64,000 bases of DNA from the NCBI RefSeq assembly GCF_000374185.1, contig NZ_KB910518.1, forward strand, positions 3,109,687-3,173,686, in the 5' to 3' direction. The position numbers and the translations under genes were made by a program. Under the pieces are notes generated by a model. The model did no database searches, was not told the origin of the DNA, and was given only the letters and a program-made list of their open reading frames with translations. Positions 28,025 through 37,095 of the stretch are shown here, piece after piece. Numbering within the stretch: the stretch's first letter is position 1; each line of letters begins with the position of its first letter. Source of the stretch: Paenibacillus sp. HW567 (lineage in GTDB: Bacteria > Bacillota > Bacilli > Paenibacillales > Paenibacillaceae).

Positions 28025-28241
28025 CCTAGTCCTCCACCTTTTGCATCTTATATTTTTGTGAAATCCATTTCTCGCAGTATTAGAATACCATCCTTTGTCA
28101 GAGACAGCAAAGTTGTGCCTGGGAAAAAGAGATCAAATTCATTGACAAATCCCTGCGGTAGCATGGAATTGCTCACAACGATTATTTTAACGTTTTTACC
28201 GCCAGAAGTGAACCCCCGTGCGCAAGTTGAGAAGCAAAGTT

Positions 28242-28270
28242 CAGGGCACCCCGCCCTGCGGGATGCCCTG
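28242..28270 (-). terminator. Terminator-like hairpin after the 28290-28886 gene
   Basis: Perfect-to-near-perfect stem CAGGGCATCCC / GGGGTGCCCTG, GC-rich, with only a short T stretch (TTTG) on the minus strand; sited 19 nt past the stop. Confidence 0.65.
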
Positions 28271-28289
28271 GAATTCATTAACCTTATCT

Positions 28290-28886
28290 TCACCATTCAA
28301 GCATATTCAGTTCCTTGGTGAGTGAAAGGAGCTTGGCTGTGCACTGCTCGATCTGTTCCGTGTCCTTAGCCTTGATAGCTTCATTCAAACGGTCAAGCTG
28401 CTCATCCACCTCTATTTTGCGGTCACGAATCCGCTCTTCGCCTTCTATGGAGTAGAACAGCTTTGTCAGCTCTTGATCGGTCAGCAGGGGGCCCTTCTGA
28501 TACAGTACACGCTGCTGATACCCGGATATCTCCACCAGACGGATCACTTCGCCGAATAAAATATTCTCAATAATAATCTGGCGGTCACGGAACCGCTTCA
28601 CAACCGCGTGTCCCCGCAGATCACCGATCAGCTTCTCCATCCATTCGGACAGGCGGGCATCGCGGATCATATAATCTCCCACCAGCTTGTAGCCTTCCTT
28701 AATCCGCTGAAAGCGCAGCTTCACAAGCTTGCGGCCGGTGCGCACCGAAATAAGAAAAACCGTCTCATTCTCGCTCCAATAAAGGGAATAACCTTCCTTA
28801 ATCAAGTCCTTTATCAGATCCTGAATATGTTGTCTGTCAAAGCGCAGCTCCAGATTGCAATACTCGACCTCGTCGTTTTTGTTCAC
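28290..28886 (-). CDS. Conserved hypothetical protein with C-terminal helical region
   Basis: 198 residues, no signal peptide or membrane segment. The first 130 residues are alternating strand and helix (LYWSENETVFLISVRTGRKL), and the last 60 are charged and likely coiled (DRKIEVDEQLDRLNEAIKAKD). The start is GTG at 28886 after GGGGGGAG. I recognise it only as a protein of the kind found in Paenibacillus relatives and know no function. Not a catalytic family that I can name. Confidence 0.7.
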   Translation of the reverse strand: MNKNDEVEYCNLELRFDRQHIQDLIKDLIKEGYSLYWSENETVFLISVRTGRKLVKLRFQRIKEGYKLVGDYMIRDARLSEWMEKLIGDLRGHAVVKRFRDRQIIIENILFGEVIRLVEISGYQQRVLYQKGPLLTDQELTKLFYSIEGEERIRDRKIEVDEQLDRLNEAIKAKDTEQIEQCTAKLLSLTKELNMLEW

Positions 28887-29145
28887 GGCACTCCCCCCTA
28901 TCTGCTTTGCTTACGCAAGCAAGCTTCATTAGCGTAACTCAAGAAGCAAAACCGACTGCCGGACCTCCACCTGCCATATTTTATTTTGCGTTCGTCTTAC
29001 ACTTATTTTATACTTCATTTTATGTAGCGGTAACTTGGTTTATTGACTATTTTTACCCGTTTCCCGCCACTTCCAAACGCTCTATGCAGCTTTACTTCAA
29101 TTTTATGGTTTCGGAGTAATATATTTTACATGAGGAGATACTGCA

Positions 29146-29769
29146 ATGCCAATTCAAGGATTTGCCACAGAGGATTTTGATGTATTTCAAATTGAAGGTC
29201 TGGAGCCGCGGATGGATGCCCTGATCGCAAGAGTCCGCCCGAAGCTGCATGAGCTAGGCAATGAGGTTGCTCCCATCCTTTCCGCACTCACAGGAGAAGA
29301 GATGTTTGCCCATGTAGCTAAGCACGCCCGGCGCACCGTTCATGCACCGGGCGATACATGGGTCGCCTGGGGACCGAACAAAAGAGGGTATAAGGCGCTG
29401 CCGCACTTTCAGGTCGGCATGTTCCACAGCCATCTGTTTATTGTCTTTGCCATCATTTACGAGAGCGCGAATAAAGTGATTTTCGCCGAGGCGCTGGACA
29501 GAAATATGCCGGACATTCAAGCGGGGCTGCCAGGTGATTTCTTCTGGTCCACAGACCATCTGGACCCGCGGGGAACGCCGCATGCGGACATGGATAAGCG
29601 GGCGTTCACTGAGCTGTCGCGCAGACTCAAGGAGGTCAAGAAAGCCGAGGTTACCTGCGGACTGCGCATTGATAGGGATGATCCGCTTGTGCTGGATGGC
29701 GGCAGGCTCCTTGAGGTTATCCGGCAGACCTTCGGGACCTTGCTTCCGCTCTACCGCATGTCCTTCTAA
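29146..29769 (+). CDS. DUF1054 (UPF0637) family protein, YktB-like
   Basis: 207 residues matching the YktB family along its length: FATEDFDVFQIEGLEPRMDA, GEEMFAHVAKHARRTVHAP, DTWVAWGPNKRGYKALPHFQ and VGMFHSHLFIVFAIIYE, and the terminal FGTLLPLYRMSF. A GAGGAG ribosome site precedes the ATG. Structures of this family are known but not its function. Single gene with a terminator behind it. Confidence 0.9.
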   Translation: MPIQGFATEDFDVFQIEGLEPRMDALIARVRPKLHELGNEVAPILSALTGEEMFAHVAKHARRTVHAPGDTWVAWGPNKRGYKALPHFQVGMFHSHLFIVFAIIYESANKVIFAEALDRNMPDIQAGLPGDFFWSTDHLDPRGTPHADMDKRAFTELSRRLKEVKKAEVTCGLRIDRDDPLVLDGGRLLEVIRQTFGTLLPLYRMSF

Positions 29770-29805
29770 GCTCCTGGCGTGGAACAAATTAACCGTTAGT
29801 TTCAA

Positions 29806-29853
29806 TAAAAGCCGCTGGCTTCCGGTACATTCCCGGCTGCCGGCGGCTTCTTT
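29806..29853. terminator. Bidirectional terminator between yktB-like and MFS genes
   Basis: Stem GCCGCTGGCTTCCGG / CCGGCTGCCGGCGGC with AAAA before and TTCTTT after; serves two converging genes. Confidence 0.8.
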
Positions 29854-29881
29854 AATCTGCGGATGAATCCCCATCCCCCGC

Positions 29882-31177
29882 TCAGCTTGTCCCCGTCTTC
29901 CGTTTGGTTCTGTGGACAATCAGCAAATGCAGGCCGAAGAGCAGCACCATTACAAATGCGCTAAGCAGAAAAGGCGTGCTGTGCCCTACCGAATCCCACA
30001 GCTTCCCGGATAGTACCGGTCCTGCTACCATACCCGAGCCTTGCAGGGTCAGGAACAATCCCCACACCGTGCCCCGCTCTCCTTTGGGCACCTGCTTAGC
30101 CAGAAAAGCGTTCCATGCCGGTAGAATAAGCGCATAGCTGATGCCCACCAGCGCTACTGCACAGAAGGCCAAAGGCAGCCAGCGCACCTGTGAGAAAAAG
30201 GTCAGCGAGGCGGCGGCGAGCAGAAAGCCGATATTCAGGAAGACTGTTGTGCCGATACGGTCCACTAACCGGCCGGCCGGAATCAGCGCCAGCACGGTAA
30301 TGCCTCCCCCGGCAATCAGCAGCAGGCTGAATTGATTGGGCGTCACATGCAGCTCTGTACGGGCAAACAAGGTCACTACCGGAGTCATGAGGCCAATGGC
30401 AAAGGCTTGCAGGAACAACGCCGGAAACAGCCAGCGGCTGACCTTCAGGGAGGTTCTAACCTGATGCAGTGTTTGCTGAAAGCTCTCAAGCGGCTTCATC
30501 CGTCTCCGCAGGCTCACTTGGCCCGCTTCACCTGCTTCCTCGCCCCGCACAATCGCATGCGGCGCATGATTGCCAATCCTTGAAGGCAGCAGCAGCGCAA
30601 CTGCGGCGACAACTGCGGCACAGCCCATAAGCACCAGGAACACGGCGCGGTAGCTCTGTCCGCCGTGATCCATCAGGAAGTTGACCGTAATCGGGCCGAT
30701 ACCGGTTCCTGCCAGCGAGGCCATCTCCACCGCCCCCATCGCCGCCCCGCTGCTCCCGCTCTTGGTAGAGCCGGCAAGCTCAGTAATCCCGGTCATTGTG
30801 CACGGCCACAGCGGCGACGTCCCAATGCCAAGAATGAGGCAGGCTATGGATAACCAAACCGCATCCTGCGCATAGATTATTATGCCAACAGCAACCAGAA
30901 TGAGCAGCAGGGACCCTGTCATTGTCCAGCGGTATCCGATACGTTCCATCACCCAGCCCGATGGACTGCGGAAGAGGTTGTCCCCCAAATACTGCATTGC
31001 AAAAGAGAAGCCAACCACCGTCACAGACAGGCCCAGGTTACTCTCCATGTATACCGGCAGCAGGGCTACCAGCAGCGATCCTTTGACGAACTCCACCAGA
31101 AAGATGATTGCCCACATTTCCAATATGAACGGTGAAGCCAAATTGATATGCATACGCTGCGCTACTTTGCCAGACAT
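29882..31177 (-). CDS. Major facilitator superfamily transporter
   Basis: 431 residues with 12 predicted membrane segments in two halves joined by a charged central loop (ANHAPHAIVRGEEAGE region). The start MHINLASPFILEMWAIIFLVEF and the conserved loop LFRSPSGWVMERIGYRWTM (DRxGR-like) are typical of drug or sugar MFS exporters such as Bacillus YfkF. The C-terminus is basic. Substrate unknown. The start is uncertain: an in-frame ATG 12 codons later is possible, and neither has a strong ribosome site. Confidence 0.87.
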   Translation of the reverse strand: MSGKVAQRMHINLASPFILEMWAIIFLVEFVKGSLLVALLPVYMESNLGLSVTVVGFSFAMQYLGDNLFRSPSGWVMERIGYRWTMTGSLLLILVAVGIIIYAQDAVWLSIACLILGIGTSPLWPCTMTGITELAGSTKSGSSGAAMGAVEMASLAGTGIGPITVNFLMDHGGQSYRAVFLVLMGCAAVVAAVALLLPSRIGNHAPHAIVRGEEAGEAGQVSLRRRMKPLESFQQTLHQVRTSLKVSRWLFPALFLQAFAIGLMTPVVTLFARTELHVTPNQFSLLLIAGGGITVLALIPAGRLVDRIGTTVFLNIGFLLAAASLTFFSQVRWLPLAFCAVALVGISYALILPAWNAFLAKQVPKGERGTVWGLFLTLQGSGMVAGPVLSGKLWDSVGHSTPFLLSAFVMVLLFGLHLLIVHRTKRKTGTS

Positions 31178-31268
31178 TCCATCACATCCTAGTATTATGG
31201 TGATTGATTTGTTATACTGATGCTTGCTTGAAAAAATTACTCTTCACGAAAGGTTGTGACAGCATTAA

Positions 31269-32744
31269 ATGGATCAACACGTAACTCCCCTCTTCACCGC
31301 TCTCAAAGAGCATGCCGCCGGAAATCCAGTTCAATTTCATATTCCCGGGCATAAGAAGGGGCTAGGAACCGATGCCGAATTCCGTGAGTTTATCGGCAAT
31401 AACGCTCTATCCATAGATTTGATCAACATCGCACCGCTTGATGACCTTCATCAGCCTACGGGCGTGATAATGGAGGCTCAGAAGCTGGCTGCGGAGGCTT
31501 TCGGCGCCGACTATACGTATTTTAGCGTACAGGGCACGAGCAATGCCATCATGACCATGATCCTCTCTGTCTGCTCGGAAGGAGACAAAATCATTGTGCC
31601 GCGCAACATTCACAAATCCGTGATGTCGGCCATAATTTTCTCCGGAGCCAAGCCTATTTTCGTCTCTCCTGTTCAGGATGAGAATCTTGGGATAGACCAC
31701 GGTATAACCACCAGCGCACTCGAGAAGGCCTTAAGGCGCCATCCCGATGCCAAGGGTGTACTTGTTATCAATCCTACGTATTTCGGTGTTTGTGCCGACC
31801 TGCGTTCGATTGTCGACCTGGCCCACAGCTACGGGGTTCCCGTACTGGTGGACGAGGCACATGGAGTATTGATTCATTTTCATGAGGATCTCCCGGTATC
31901 GGCCATGCAGGCCGGTGCAGATATGGCGGCAACCAGCGTACACAAGCTGGGCGGCTCCATGACGCAGAGCTCGGTGCTCAATCTGAACGCCAAGACCGGC
32001 CTCGTCAATCCGCAGCGGGTTCAGACGATTCTCAGTATGCTGACCACAACTTCTACATCATACATTCTGCTGGCCTCTCTGGATACCTCCAGACGCAATC
32101 TGGCCCTGAACGGCCATGAGATGGCAGCAAGAACAATTGCCCTGTCCAATTATGCCCGCGATGCAGTCAACGGCATTGAAGGCCTGTACAGCTTCGGCAA
32201 AGACATTCTCGGCACTGAAGCCACCTTTAATTTTGACCCGACCAAGCTTAGCATTCATGTGCGCCACCTGGGTATCACCGGCTACGAAACGGAGAACTGG
32301 CTGCGCCAGAAGTACAACATCGAAGTTGAGCTTAGTGACATGTATAACATTCTTTGCCTGATTACGCCTGGAGATACGCAGGAATCTGTAGATAAGCTAA
32401 TCGCTGCGCTCAGAGTCCTCTCCGCCATTCATTACAGCAAGGGTGAGATTTATGAGCTCAAGGTGCAGGTTCCGGAAATTCCGCAGCTCGCACTGATTCC
32501 GCGCGATGCGTTCTATGCCGATACTCAGCTAGTGCCCTTCCGCGAGTCTGCAGGCTATATTATCGCAGAATTTATTTATGTTTATCCTCCGGGCATTCCG
32601 ATTCTGCTGCCTGGCGAGGTTATTACCCAGGATAACATCGACTATATCATTGATCATGTGGAAATCGGCCTGCCAGTCAAAGGCCCCGAGGACCGCAGCG
32701 TTACGAACATAAAGGTTATTGTGGAAGCGGAGCCGATCTCTTGA
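31269..32744 (+). CDS. speA: Arginine decarboxylase (Orn/Lys/Arg decarboxylase family)
   Basis: PLP enzyme making agmatine for polyamine synthesis. The 491-residue protein follows Bacillus SpeA closely: QFHIPGHKKGLG at the start, AFGADYTYFSVQGTSNAIM and VLVDEAHGVLIHFH with the Asp. The PLP lysine lies in ATSVHKLGGSMTQSS, and VYPPGIPILLPGE is near the end. The small C-terminal domain is present, so it is full length. The family cannot be split by eye into Arg, Lys or Orn specificity, but similarity to SpeA is the best guide. Confidence 0.92.
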   Translation: MDQHVTPLFTALKEHAAGNPVQFHIPGHKKGLGTDAEFREFIGNNALSIDLINIAPLDDLHQPTGVIMEAQKLAAEAFGADYTYFSVQGTSNAIMTMILSVCSEGDKIIVPRNIHKSVMSAIIFSGAKPIFVSPVQDENLGIDHGITTSALEKALRRHPDAKGVLVINPTYFGVCADLRSIVDLAHSYGVPVLVDEAHGVLIHFHEDLPVSAMQAGADMAATSVHKLGGSMTQSSVLNLNAKTGLVNPQRVQTILSMLTTTSTSYILLASLDTSRRNLALNGHEMAARTIALSNYARDAVNGIEGLYSFGKDILGTEATFNFDPTKLSIHVRHLGITGYETENWLRQKYNIEVELSDMYNILCLITPGDTQESVDKLIAALRVLSAIHYSKGEIYELKVQVPEIPQLALIPRDAFYADTQLVPFRESAGYIIAEFIYVYPPGIPILLPGEVITQDNIDYIIDHVEIGLPVKGPEDRSVTNIKVIVEAEPIS

Positions 32745-32775
32745 TCGGCAACCCTTCCTTAACACAGGCAATCAT

Positions 32776-32812
32776 GCAAAAACCCGATACTGCTATAGTA
32801 TCGGGTTTTTGC
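32776..32812. terminator. Bidirectional terminator after speA
   Basis: Palindrome GCAAAAACCCGATACTGC...TATAGTATCGGGTTTTTGC with A and T runs on both sides. Confidence 0.93.
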
Positions 32813-32869
32813 ATATGAGCCTCACTGCCTTGTCCAAAACAGCGCCGACATCACTTGCTTCACTGAAAT

Positions 32870-33193
32870 CTATTCTTGCTGGGCCAGCAGCTCATTATAA
32901 GCTTCTTCAACAGCCTTCCATTCAGCCTCATCTTCAATGTTGTACAGTACCATTTCTTCGTCCTCTTCTTCCATACGAAGAATGATGCCATCCGCTTCAG
33001 GGTTTTCGCGTTCCAGCAGCAGGGCGTACAGTTTCTCACCTACGTCGAACGTTTCCACCAATACCATTTCCACATCTTCGCCCTGCTCGTTCGTCAAGGT
33101 CAGCACAAACTCCTCGTGCTCATGGTCGTGATCATGTCCGCAACCGCATGCTTCACCATGTTCATGGCCATGCTCATGTTTGTGATCGCTCAT
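32870..33193 (-). CDS. DUF1292 family protein with His-rich N-terminus
   Basis: 107 residues. The C-terminal 80 match the DUF1292 (UPF0473, YrzB) family: VLTLTNEQGEDVEMVLVETF, LLERENPEADGIILRMEE and NIEDEAEWKAVEEAYNELL. The first 27 residues are nearly all His, Glu, Asp, Gly and Cys (HKHEHGHEHGEACGCGHDHD), an extension I do not associate with the core family. It could bind metal. It converges on speA, sharing the bidirectional terminator. Confidence 0.88.
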   Translation of the reverse strand: MSDHKHEHGHEHGEACGCGHDHDHEHEEFVLTLTNEQGEDVEMVLVETFDVGEKLYALLLERENPEADGIILRMEEEDEEMVLYNIEDEAEWKAVEEAYNELLAQQE

Positions 33194-33284
33194 TGTAATA
33201 CCTCACTTTAAATTGAATTATCCTACATTTGGTATCGTACCACGTAAGATAAGTTCAGGTCAATTTGAGGGCAGGCAGAATTGG

Positions 33285-33836
33285 CTATTCCAGCGCAGTG
33301 ATTACTTTCTCTGACACAAGTACGTAATCGGAGCCCTTAGTTGCTTTGATATAGAAACCCACCCGGTATTTACCCGATTCTTTGAAATCGTAGGTGAATT
33401 CAGAAGTAGGGAACCAGAAATCCTCTTTCTTTGAGTTGCCAAGCTCTTGGGACTGGATATCCTTCACATTGCCCGAAGGGTCCGTAATGGCGACCTTCAC
33501 CGCCGCAACCTCATCCGTTAAGCTGTCCACCTGGGTCAAGACCTTAATCTTAAGCTTGCCTACGTTCACATTTCCAAAGACATTGTCGCCCTTGAACAGC
33601 ACGATATGCACATTCGGCTTAAGGATGTTCACTCTGCCTGAACCGTCCCAACTGACAACTCCCCCCGCCTCTCTTGCCGGGATATAGGCTTTGCCGTCAA
33701 TCAAATAGCCGCCATCGGCTATTTCCTTTCCGTTGCTCCACACTCTAATTTTCTGATTTACAGCATCGGCGAATAGCAATGAGCCTCCCATTAAGGAAAA
33801 CACAGCCACGCACAGAGCAATCTTTTTCCATCTCAT
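33285..33836 (-). CDS. Secreted protein with copper amine oxidase-like stalk domain
   Basis: 183 residues with a signal peptide (1-23, IALCVAVFSLMGGSLLFADA). A short copper amine oxidase N-terminal-like repeat follows (NQKIRVWSNGKEIADGGYLI, AYIPAREAGGVVSWDG), a domain very common in Paenibacillus secreted proteins. The rest is a beta-rich domain (YDFKESGKYRVGFYIKATKG) that may be Ig-like. No catalytic residues are recognised. Single gene; role on the cell surface unknown. Confidence 0.8.
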   Translation of the reverse strand: MRWKKIALCVAVFSLMGGSLLFADAVNQKIRVWSNGKEIADGGYLIDGKAYIPAREAGGVVSWDGSGRVNILKPNVHIVLFKGDNVFGNVNVGKLKIKVLTQVDSLTDEVAAVKVAITDPSGNVKDIQSQELGNSKKEDFWFPTSEFTYDFKESGKYRVGFYIKATKGSDYVLVSEKVITALE

Positions 33837-33965
33837 AGCTTGAGACCCTCCAAATAATTCATGCTGTTAATATATACTACCAAGTCTGTGACAAGTTGCG
33901 CAGGTGCAGGCAATTATTTCATTACTTATGTATAGTGTGAAACTTAGACTTACTTATATTTGCAA

Positions 33966-34010
33966 AAAGACCGGACAACAACGTCAATCTGACGTGTCGT
34001 CCGGTCTTAG
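33966..34010 (-). terminator. Terminator of the DUF3892 gene
   Basis: Minus strand AAGACCGGACGACACGTCAG / TTGACGTTGTTGTCCGGTCTTTTT; long stem with T run, 12 nt past the stop. Confidence 0.9.
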
Positions 34011-34021
34011 CTATGCCAATA

Positions 34022-34258
34022 TCAGAATAGCGGGAGCTGATCCAGATTGTTGGTTGGATCACCATCGGCATCACCGCGAATGTGCATTTCGCCATCCTTG
34101 CCTTTGAATACATTAACGCCGGCAATTGCGCCAGCCTGGACCTCCTTCAGCGCCTGCTGGTAATCGAGCACCCGGCCCGATGAGGTCTGGAAGCCTGTCA
34201 AATCGCCGTCACCGTCTTTTTGGACTGCTATAAACCGTTCACGTGCACTGTTTATCAC
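34022..34258 (-). CDS. DUF3892 family small protein
   Basis: 78 residues in the pattern of DUF3892: RFIAVQKDGDGDLTGFQTSSGRVLDYQQAL (shown in parts), KEVQAGAIAGVNVFKGKDGE and RGDADGDPTNNLDQLPLF. The start is GTG at 34258 after AAGGAG. The family is small, acidic and of unknown function, frequent in spore-formers. It has its own terminator. Confidence 0.8.
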   Translation of the reverse strand: MINSARERFIAVQKDGDGDLTGFQTSSGRVLDYQQALKEVQAGAIAGVNVFKGKDGEMHIRGDADGDPTNNLDQLPLF

Positions 34259-34353
34259 TTAGGATCTACTCCTTCGCGCCTTGGATTCGCCATGATTGGC
34301 TCACTCCTAGCTTGTCCTCAGAGACGGTAGAGTATGTACTGCTGAATATGATA

Positions 34354-34797
34354 TTACAGCGACTTCTCCATCCGCACATGTAAAATCCCCGCGTCATAGA
34401 ATGGCTCTGCTGAAATCACTTTATAACCCAGCTTGCTGTAAAAATTCTCAGCCTGGCATTGCGCATCAAGAATGGACGCCTCAAGGCCAAGCTCACGGGC
34501 AAGCTCCTCCAGCGCCAGCAGCAGGATTCGTCCGTACCCCTTGCTGCGGTAGTCTTTGTGCACGGCAATCCGCTGCATTTTGGCCGTTCCGGCTTTATAA
34601 TAAATCAGTCGTCCGGCAGCAACCGGAATGCCTTCATCCAGAAGCAGAATATGATGCACATTATCACCGATAACATCATATTCATCAATCTCCTCTTCCG
34701 CCGGTACCTTCTGCTCTTCAACAAAGACCTTCATGCGGATATCCAGTCCCCACCGGAGCTGCTCCTCTGTAGTCACACGCACAATTTCAGCCGCCAT
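34354..34797 (-). CDS. GNAT family N-acetyltransferase, ElaA/YjcF-like
   Basis: 147 residues from the ATG at 34797 after GAGGGGAC; the longer frame to 34890 lacks a ribosome site. Motifs: IRMKVFVEEQKVPAEEEIDEYD at the N-terminus, the acetyl-CoA loop RIAVHKDYRSKGYGRILL, and ASILDAQCQAENFYSKLGYKV. These match YjcF-type GNAT proteins. Substrate unknown. Confidence 0.88.
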   Translation of the reverse strand: MAAEIVRVTTEEQLRWGLDIRMKVFVEEQKVPAEEEIDEYDVIGDNVHHILLLDEGIPVAAGRLIYYKAGTAKMQRIAVHKDYRSKGYGRILLLALEELARELGLEASILDAQCQAENFYSKLGYKVISAEPFYDAGILHVRMEKSL

Positions 34798-34914
34798 TCC
34801 CCTTCGTCCCCTCTCTCTGCTATACAAAAAAAGCGATAGTTGACCCATTATACAGAACTTTGATTTTTTTGTATATAGACTGCGGGGCAACCCGGCAACT
34901 GATCTGGGAATACT

Positions 34915-35130
34915 TTATTCAGCCGAGTAGACCTCTTCAGGAATAGACCTGTCGTATACATCCTGCATTACCGGTGACATGAGGCTGTCATTGACATCCA
35001 GCGGGGCCTCCAGGTCCGTCATTCGATGGGTTTCCATATACCCCGGAGCCTGATCCTCCGCCGCGCACCCGGCCGTGCCCAGAAGCAGTAGCAGACAAAC
35101 TCCCGCTTCCCATAGTGATATCCTGCGCAT
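34915..35130 (-). CDS. Small lipoprotein
   Basis: 71 residues from the ATG at 35130, with GGAGG 9 nt upstream; a GTG two codons earlier is possible. A type II signal peptide ends in the lipobox LLGTAGC, giving a mature lipid-anchored peptide of about 52 residues rich in Asp, Met and Glu (MTDLEAPLDVNDSL). No domain recognised. It lies downstream of the M50 protease gene on the same strand, with a 68-bp gap. Confidence 0.7.
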   Translation of the reverse strand: MRRISLWEAGVCLLLLLGTAGCAAEDQAPGYMETHRMTDLEAPLDVNDSLMSPVMQDVYDRSIPEEVYSAE

Positions 35131-35198
35131 ACGCACACTCCTCCTATTTATCCAGCTTTTCACAGCTTTGACGGTTTGGAGCGCTCTTAAACGAAGGA

Positions 35199-36278
35199 TT
35201 ACAGATTTACATTTCCCACTACATGTACCAGATACATCAGGATTCCAATGCATCCCGCTAAGGCAAAATAGGCTATACCGTATTTCCAGCGGGAGCTTGC
35301 CGGTACATCATAATATTTGTCGTTCTCAAAAGCGGTAAATTGGACCTCGCATTGCGCGTTTAAGTGCAGGCCCGTTTCCAGCATCAGATGCTCAAGCTGA
35401 GTCAGCTTCACCTTCCCGATGATACTCTGCATAGGAAGTCTCGCTGTGCCGTAATAATCCAGACTCTCATAATGGATACCGATATACTGCTGCCGGTCGA
35501 AATCACTGTAGGTGGTATAAGGCAGCTCTCTCTTGTGCTCAGGTCCCGGAATCAGATACCCTTGTTCTTGCAGATGCTCTACAGGGATCAGGAATTTAAG
35601 CAGCACTGTTCTGATCTGACTGCTCTTGCGCCGGCTGATATATTTCTTGTACAGATCATAGGCAAACAGCAGCCAGATAATCAGGAACAGGACCGATTTC
35701 AGGTAAATGATCACTGCCAAACCGCCAATTAACCCCACCAGCCACAGCCAGCGTGTGACCGCCGTCGCAATACGGCCCCCATCCAGCGGATGAATCGGCA
35801 GCAAATTCAACAGATTGAGCAGAAACCCAACGTAGGCAAGCGAATACAGCAGCGGACTATGATAATAATAGGCAAACGCAAATACAACCGCCGAGCCTGC
35901 ACTCCCCAGAAGCGGTCCGCCAAAAGCTACATAAGCTTCCATCTTGGCGTCGAGCGGCTGCTTCTTCATCGTGATTAAAGCTCCCAGAAAAGGGATAAAC
36001 AACGGTGCGCTCACCGGAAGACCGATCCTTTTGGCGGCAAGCACATGTCCCAGCTCATGGATAAACAGCAGCAGCACAAATCCGATTGCGAACTGCCAAG
36101 GATAGATCAGCGCATAAGCCCATACGGAGACCAGCATGGATATCAGCGGACCCGCTATTTTTCCCAGCTTTAAGAGAGACAGGAGCGCCTTCCCCTTCAG
36201 GAGCAGCATAACCACCCCGCCGCCCAGCCAGGTCAGCCCGGTTGAATTTTTTTTCTTCTGATCCTTTTCTTGCTCCAA
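35199..36278 (-). CDS. Site-2 protease family (M50) membrane metalloprotease
   Basis: 359 residues with 6-7 membrane segments. The zinc motif HELGH lies inside a membrane segment (about residue 90) and the second metal motif is HPLDGGRI. The catalytic core fills the first 210 residues. A soluble C-terminal part (KLTQLEHLMLETGLHLNAQ) and a final membrane segment follow. Family members cleave within membranes, often anti-sigma factors. There is no obvious substrate gene next to it except the small lipoprotein downstream. Confidence 0.9.
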   Translation of the reverse strand: MEQEKDQKKKNSTGLTWLGGGVVMLLLKGKALLSLLKLGKIAGPLISMLVSVWAYALIYPWQFAIGFVLLLFIHELGHVLAAKRIGLPVSAPLFIPFLGALITMKKQPLDAKMEAYVAFGGPLLGSAGSAVVFAFAYYYHSPLLYSLAYVGFLLNLLNLLPIHPLDGGRIATAVTRWLWLVGLIGGLAVIIYLKSVLFLIIWLLFAYDLYKKYISRRKSSQIRTVLLKFLIPVEHLQEQGYLIPGPEHKRELPYTTYSDFDRQQYIGIHYESLDYYGTARLPMQSIIGKVKLTQLEHLMLETGLHLNAQCEVQFTAFENDKYYDVPASSRWKYGIAYFALAGCIGILMYLVHVVGNVNL

Positions 36279-36380
36279 AGTCTTAACTCCTTTTTCCTAT
36301 CAATATCGTAGGCAGGCCCGAAACACAAAGCGGATACCCCATATCTAACTATATCTTCCTATCTAATGCTACTGCAAATT

Positions 36381-36797
36381 CTAATTGATAAAAGCATTAA
36401 CTCTCTCAAGAAACGCCGGATAAAACAACGGATAGGTCACAGCCTCCGGAAGCTCAGTAAAGGCTCTGATTTCCTCCATTTCATACTGGGGCATGGGACC
36501 GAACCTGTTAACCGTAGCCAGATAGAGCTTCCCGAAGCTTTCCGGCATGTCCTCACGGACGACCGAATAGATGCATATGGGATATAATTCGTACTCCAGT
36601 GCACCCGTCTCCTCGTACAGCTCCCGGGCGGCAGCTTCGTCTGCACTCTCCCCTTTGTCAATGTGGCCTCCGGCGAACTCCCATGTAGAACGCTCCTTAT
36701 GCCTTGCCATTACCCACTGCTCCCCCTGCTTCATCACTATGACGACATATTTGAGGGCCTCTTCATTTGCACCTGCTTCATGCATGATTACTTTCAT
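36381..36797 (-). CDS. Nudix hydrolase
   Basis: 138 residues with a complete Nudix box GGHIDKGESADEAAARELYE-ETGA (G-x5-E-x7-R-E-x2-E-E-x-G), preceded by KERSTWEFA. These enzymes hydrolyse nucleoside diphosphate derivatives. YICIYSVV-like strands follow. The substrate is not predictable. Single gene, last host gene before the tRNA-Val integration site. Confidence 0.92.
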   Translation of the reverse strand: MKVIMHEAGANEEALKYVVIVMKQGEQWVMARHKERSTWEFAGGHIDKGESADEAAARELYEETGALEYELYPICIYSVVREDMPESFGKLYLATVNRFGPMPQYEMEEIRAFTELPEAVTYPLFYPAFLERVNAFIN

Positions 36798-36910
36798 CTA
36801 AAATTCTCCTCTACTAGAGTTATCTTGTACGTTTAACCACAGCACTTACCATTATATAACAAAACTAATTCTGCGTCGTGCGGGAGTTCTTTGCCTGTTC
36901 GAAAAAAATA

Positions 36911-36940
36911 TTGCTTTCACCTTACATCCTATGGTATTAT
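36911..36940 (+). promoter_or_regulatory. Candidate promoter of tRNA-Val
   Basis: -35-like TTGCTT (36911-36916), 18-bp spacer, -10 TATTAT (36935-36940), 12 nt before the tRNA 5' end. Confidence 0.55.
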
Positions 36941-36952
36941 CATTTTTGTCGC

Positions 36953-37024
36953 AGGACGGTAGCTCAGCGGGAGAGCACTATCTTGACAGGGTAGGGGTCA
37001 TGGGTTCGAACCCCATCCGTCCTA
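36953..37024 (+). tRNA. tRNA-Val (anticodon GAC)
   Basis: 72-nt cloverleaf: acceptor AGGACGG/CCGTCCT, D arm GCTC/GAGC, anticodon stem CTATC/GGTAG with loop TTGACAG (anticodon GAC, reads GTC), T arm ATGGG-TTCGAAC-CCCAT, discriminator A. CCA is not encoded. Its 3' part (from 36980) is the attachment site of the integrated element to the right. Confidence 0.96.
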
Positions 37025-37027
37025 TAC
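36980..37027 (+). repeat. Left attachment site (48-bp direct repeat, in tRNA-Val)
   Basis: Bases 36980-37027 are identical to 46611-46658. The repeat covers the anticodon loop to the 3' end of the tRNA plus three more bases, the usual attachment segment of tyrosine integrases. An intact tRNA is kept on the left. Confidence 0.93.
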
Positions 37028-37031
37028 GAAG

Positions 37032-37057
37032 AAAGCCTTGATAATCAAGGCTTTTTT
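37032..37057 (+). terminator. Terminator after tRNA-Val
   Basis: AAAGCCTTGATAATCAAGGCTTTTTT, directly after the tRNA and just inside the left end of the element. Confidence 0.9.
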
Positions 37058-37095
37058 GCTTTTTATGGACAGAAAATAGACATGCCAAAGAAGCC

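Noticed and set aside
28048-28296. 82-codon minus-strand frame between gndA and the 28290-28886 gene
   Set aside because: Includes the GC-rich terminator hairpin; composition and lack of a ribosome site argue against coding.
26630-28321. 563-codon plus-strand frame opposite gndA
   Set aside because: Shadow of gndA; the predicted peptide is Cys/His/Arg-rich without domains.
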